Source: JANXVV01 sp038230975
Lineage (GTDB): Bacteria > Planctomycetota > Phycisphaerae > Tepidisphaerales > Tepidisphaeraceae
NCBI GenBank assembly: GCA_038230975.1
Contig: JBBRMF010000341.1
Span: forward strand, 1 to 5,053
Direction of reading: 5' to 3'
Length of the DNA stretch: 5,053 nt
Translations under genes and position numbers: made by a program
The notes under the pieces: generated by a model
Told to the model about the DNA's origin: nothing
The model's input: only the letters and a program-made list of their open reading frames with translations
Databases searched by the model: none
In this document: positions 5,030-5,053 of the stretch, in pieces
Layout of the letters: each line of letters starts with the position of its first letter
Numbering within the stretch: the first letter of the stretch is position 1

Positions 5030-5053
5030 ACCTGCTACTTAGACACGGCTCGC

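Overview
The window looks like chromosomal DNA from a planctomycete, most likely of the Phycisphaerae type. This rests on gene content alone. There are two secreted proteins ending in a VPEP/hydrophobic/RRRR PEP-CTERM sorting tail, one of which also carries dockerin-type calcium-binding repeats. There are two type II pseudopilins with an FTLVELLVVIGIIALL leader region and a C-terminal H-x(9-10)-DG motif. A small membrane-anchored zinc-ribbon protein follows one pseudopilin. All are typical of planctomycete surface and secretion gene sets. I cannot name the genus.

Layout, left to right. On the + strand, 2-1099 is the 3' part of a large dockerin/PEP-CTERM surface protein whose start lies outside the window. 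It is followed by a small gene (1199-1477) that looks like a stand-alone I9-inhibitor-like domain of ferredoxin-like fold. A hairpin at 1488-1508 sits in the 37-bp gap where + and - strand transcription converge.

From 1515 to 4610 all genes are on the - strand and read right to left. First comes a bicistron: a PEP-CTERM protein with a GTG start at 4610, followed 13 bp later by a pseudopilin (3832-3044). After a spacer of about 217 bp with a candidate promoter comes a second pseudopilin (2826-1936), followed 70 bp later by the zinc-ribbon membrane protein (1865-1515). In planctomycetes such pseudopilins go to the cell envelope through type II secretion or pilus-like machinery, and PEP-CTERM proteins are processed by an exosortase. 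Neither machinery is encoded here, so these are probably dispersed substrates that depend on enzymes encoded elsewhere.

The right end (4672-5053) has no credible gene. It holds a candidate extended -10 promoter and 5' stem-loop for the PEP-CTERM bicistron, then a 153-bp imperfect inverted-repeat element (4807-4959) resembling a MITE or a REP pair, then two diverged direct repeats. This is the most unusual non-coding structure in the window. I see no complete, clearly new multi-gene system. The items most worth checking are the inverted-repeat element, the PEP-CTERM/pseudopilin bicistron, the orphan I9-like protein and the pseudopilin/zinc-ribbon pair.
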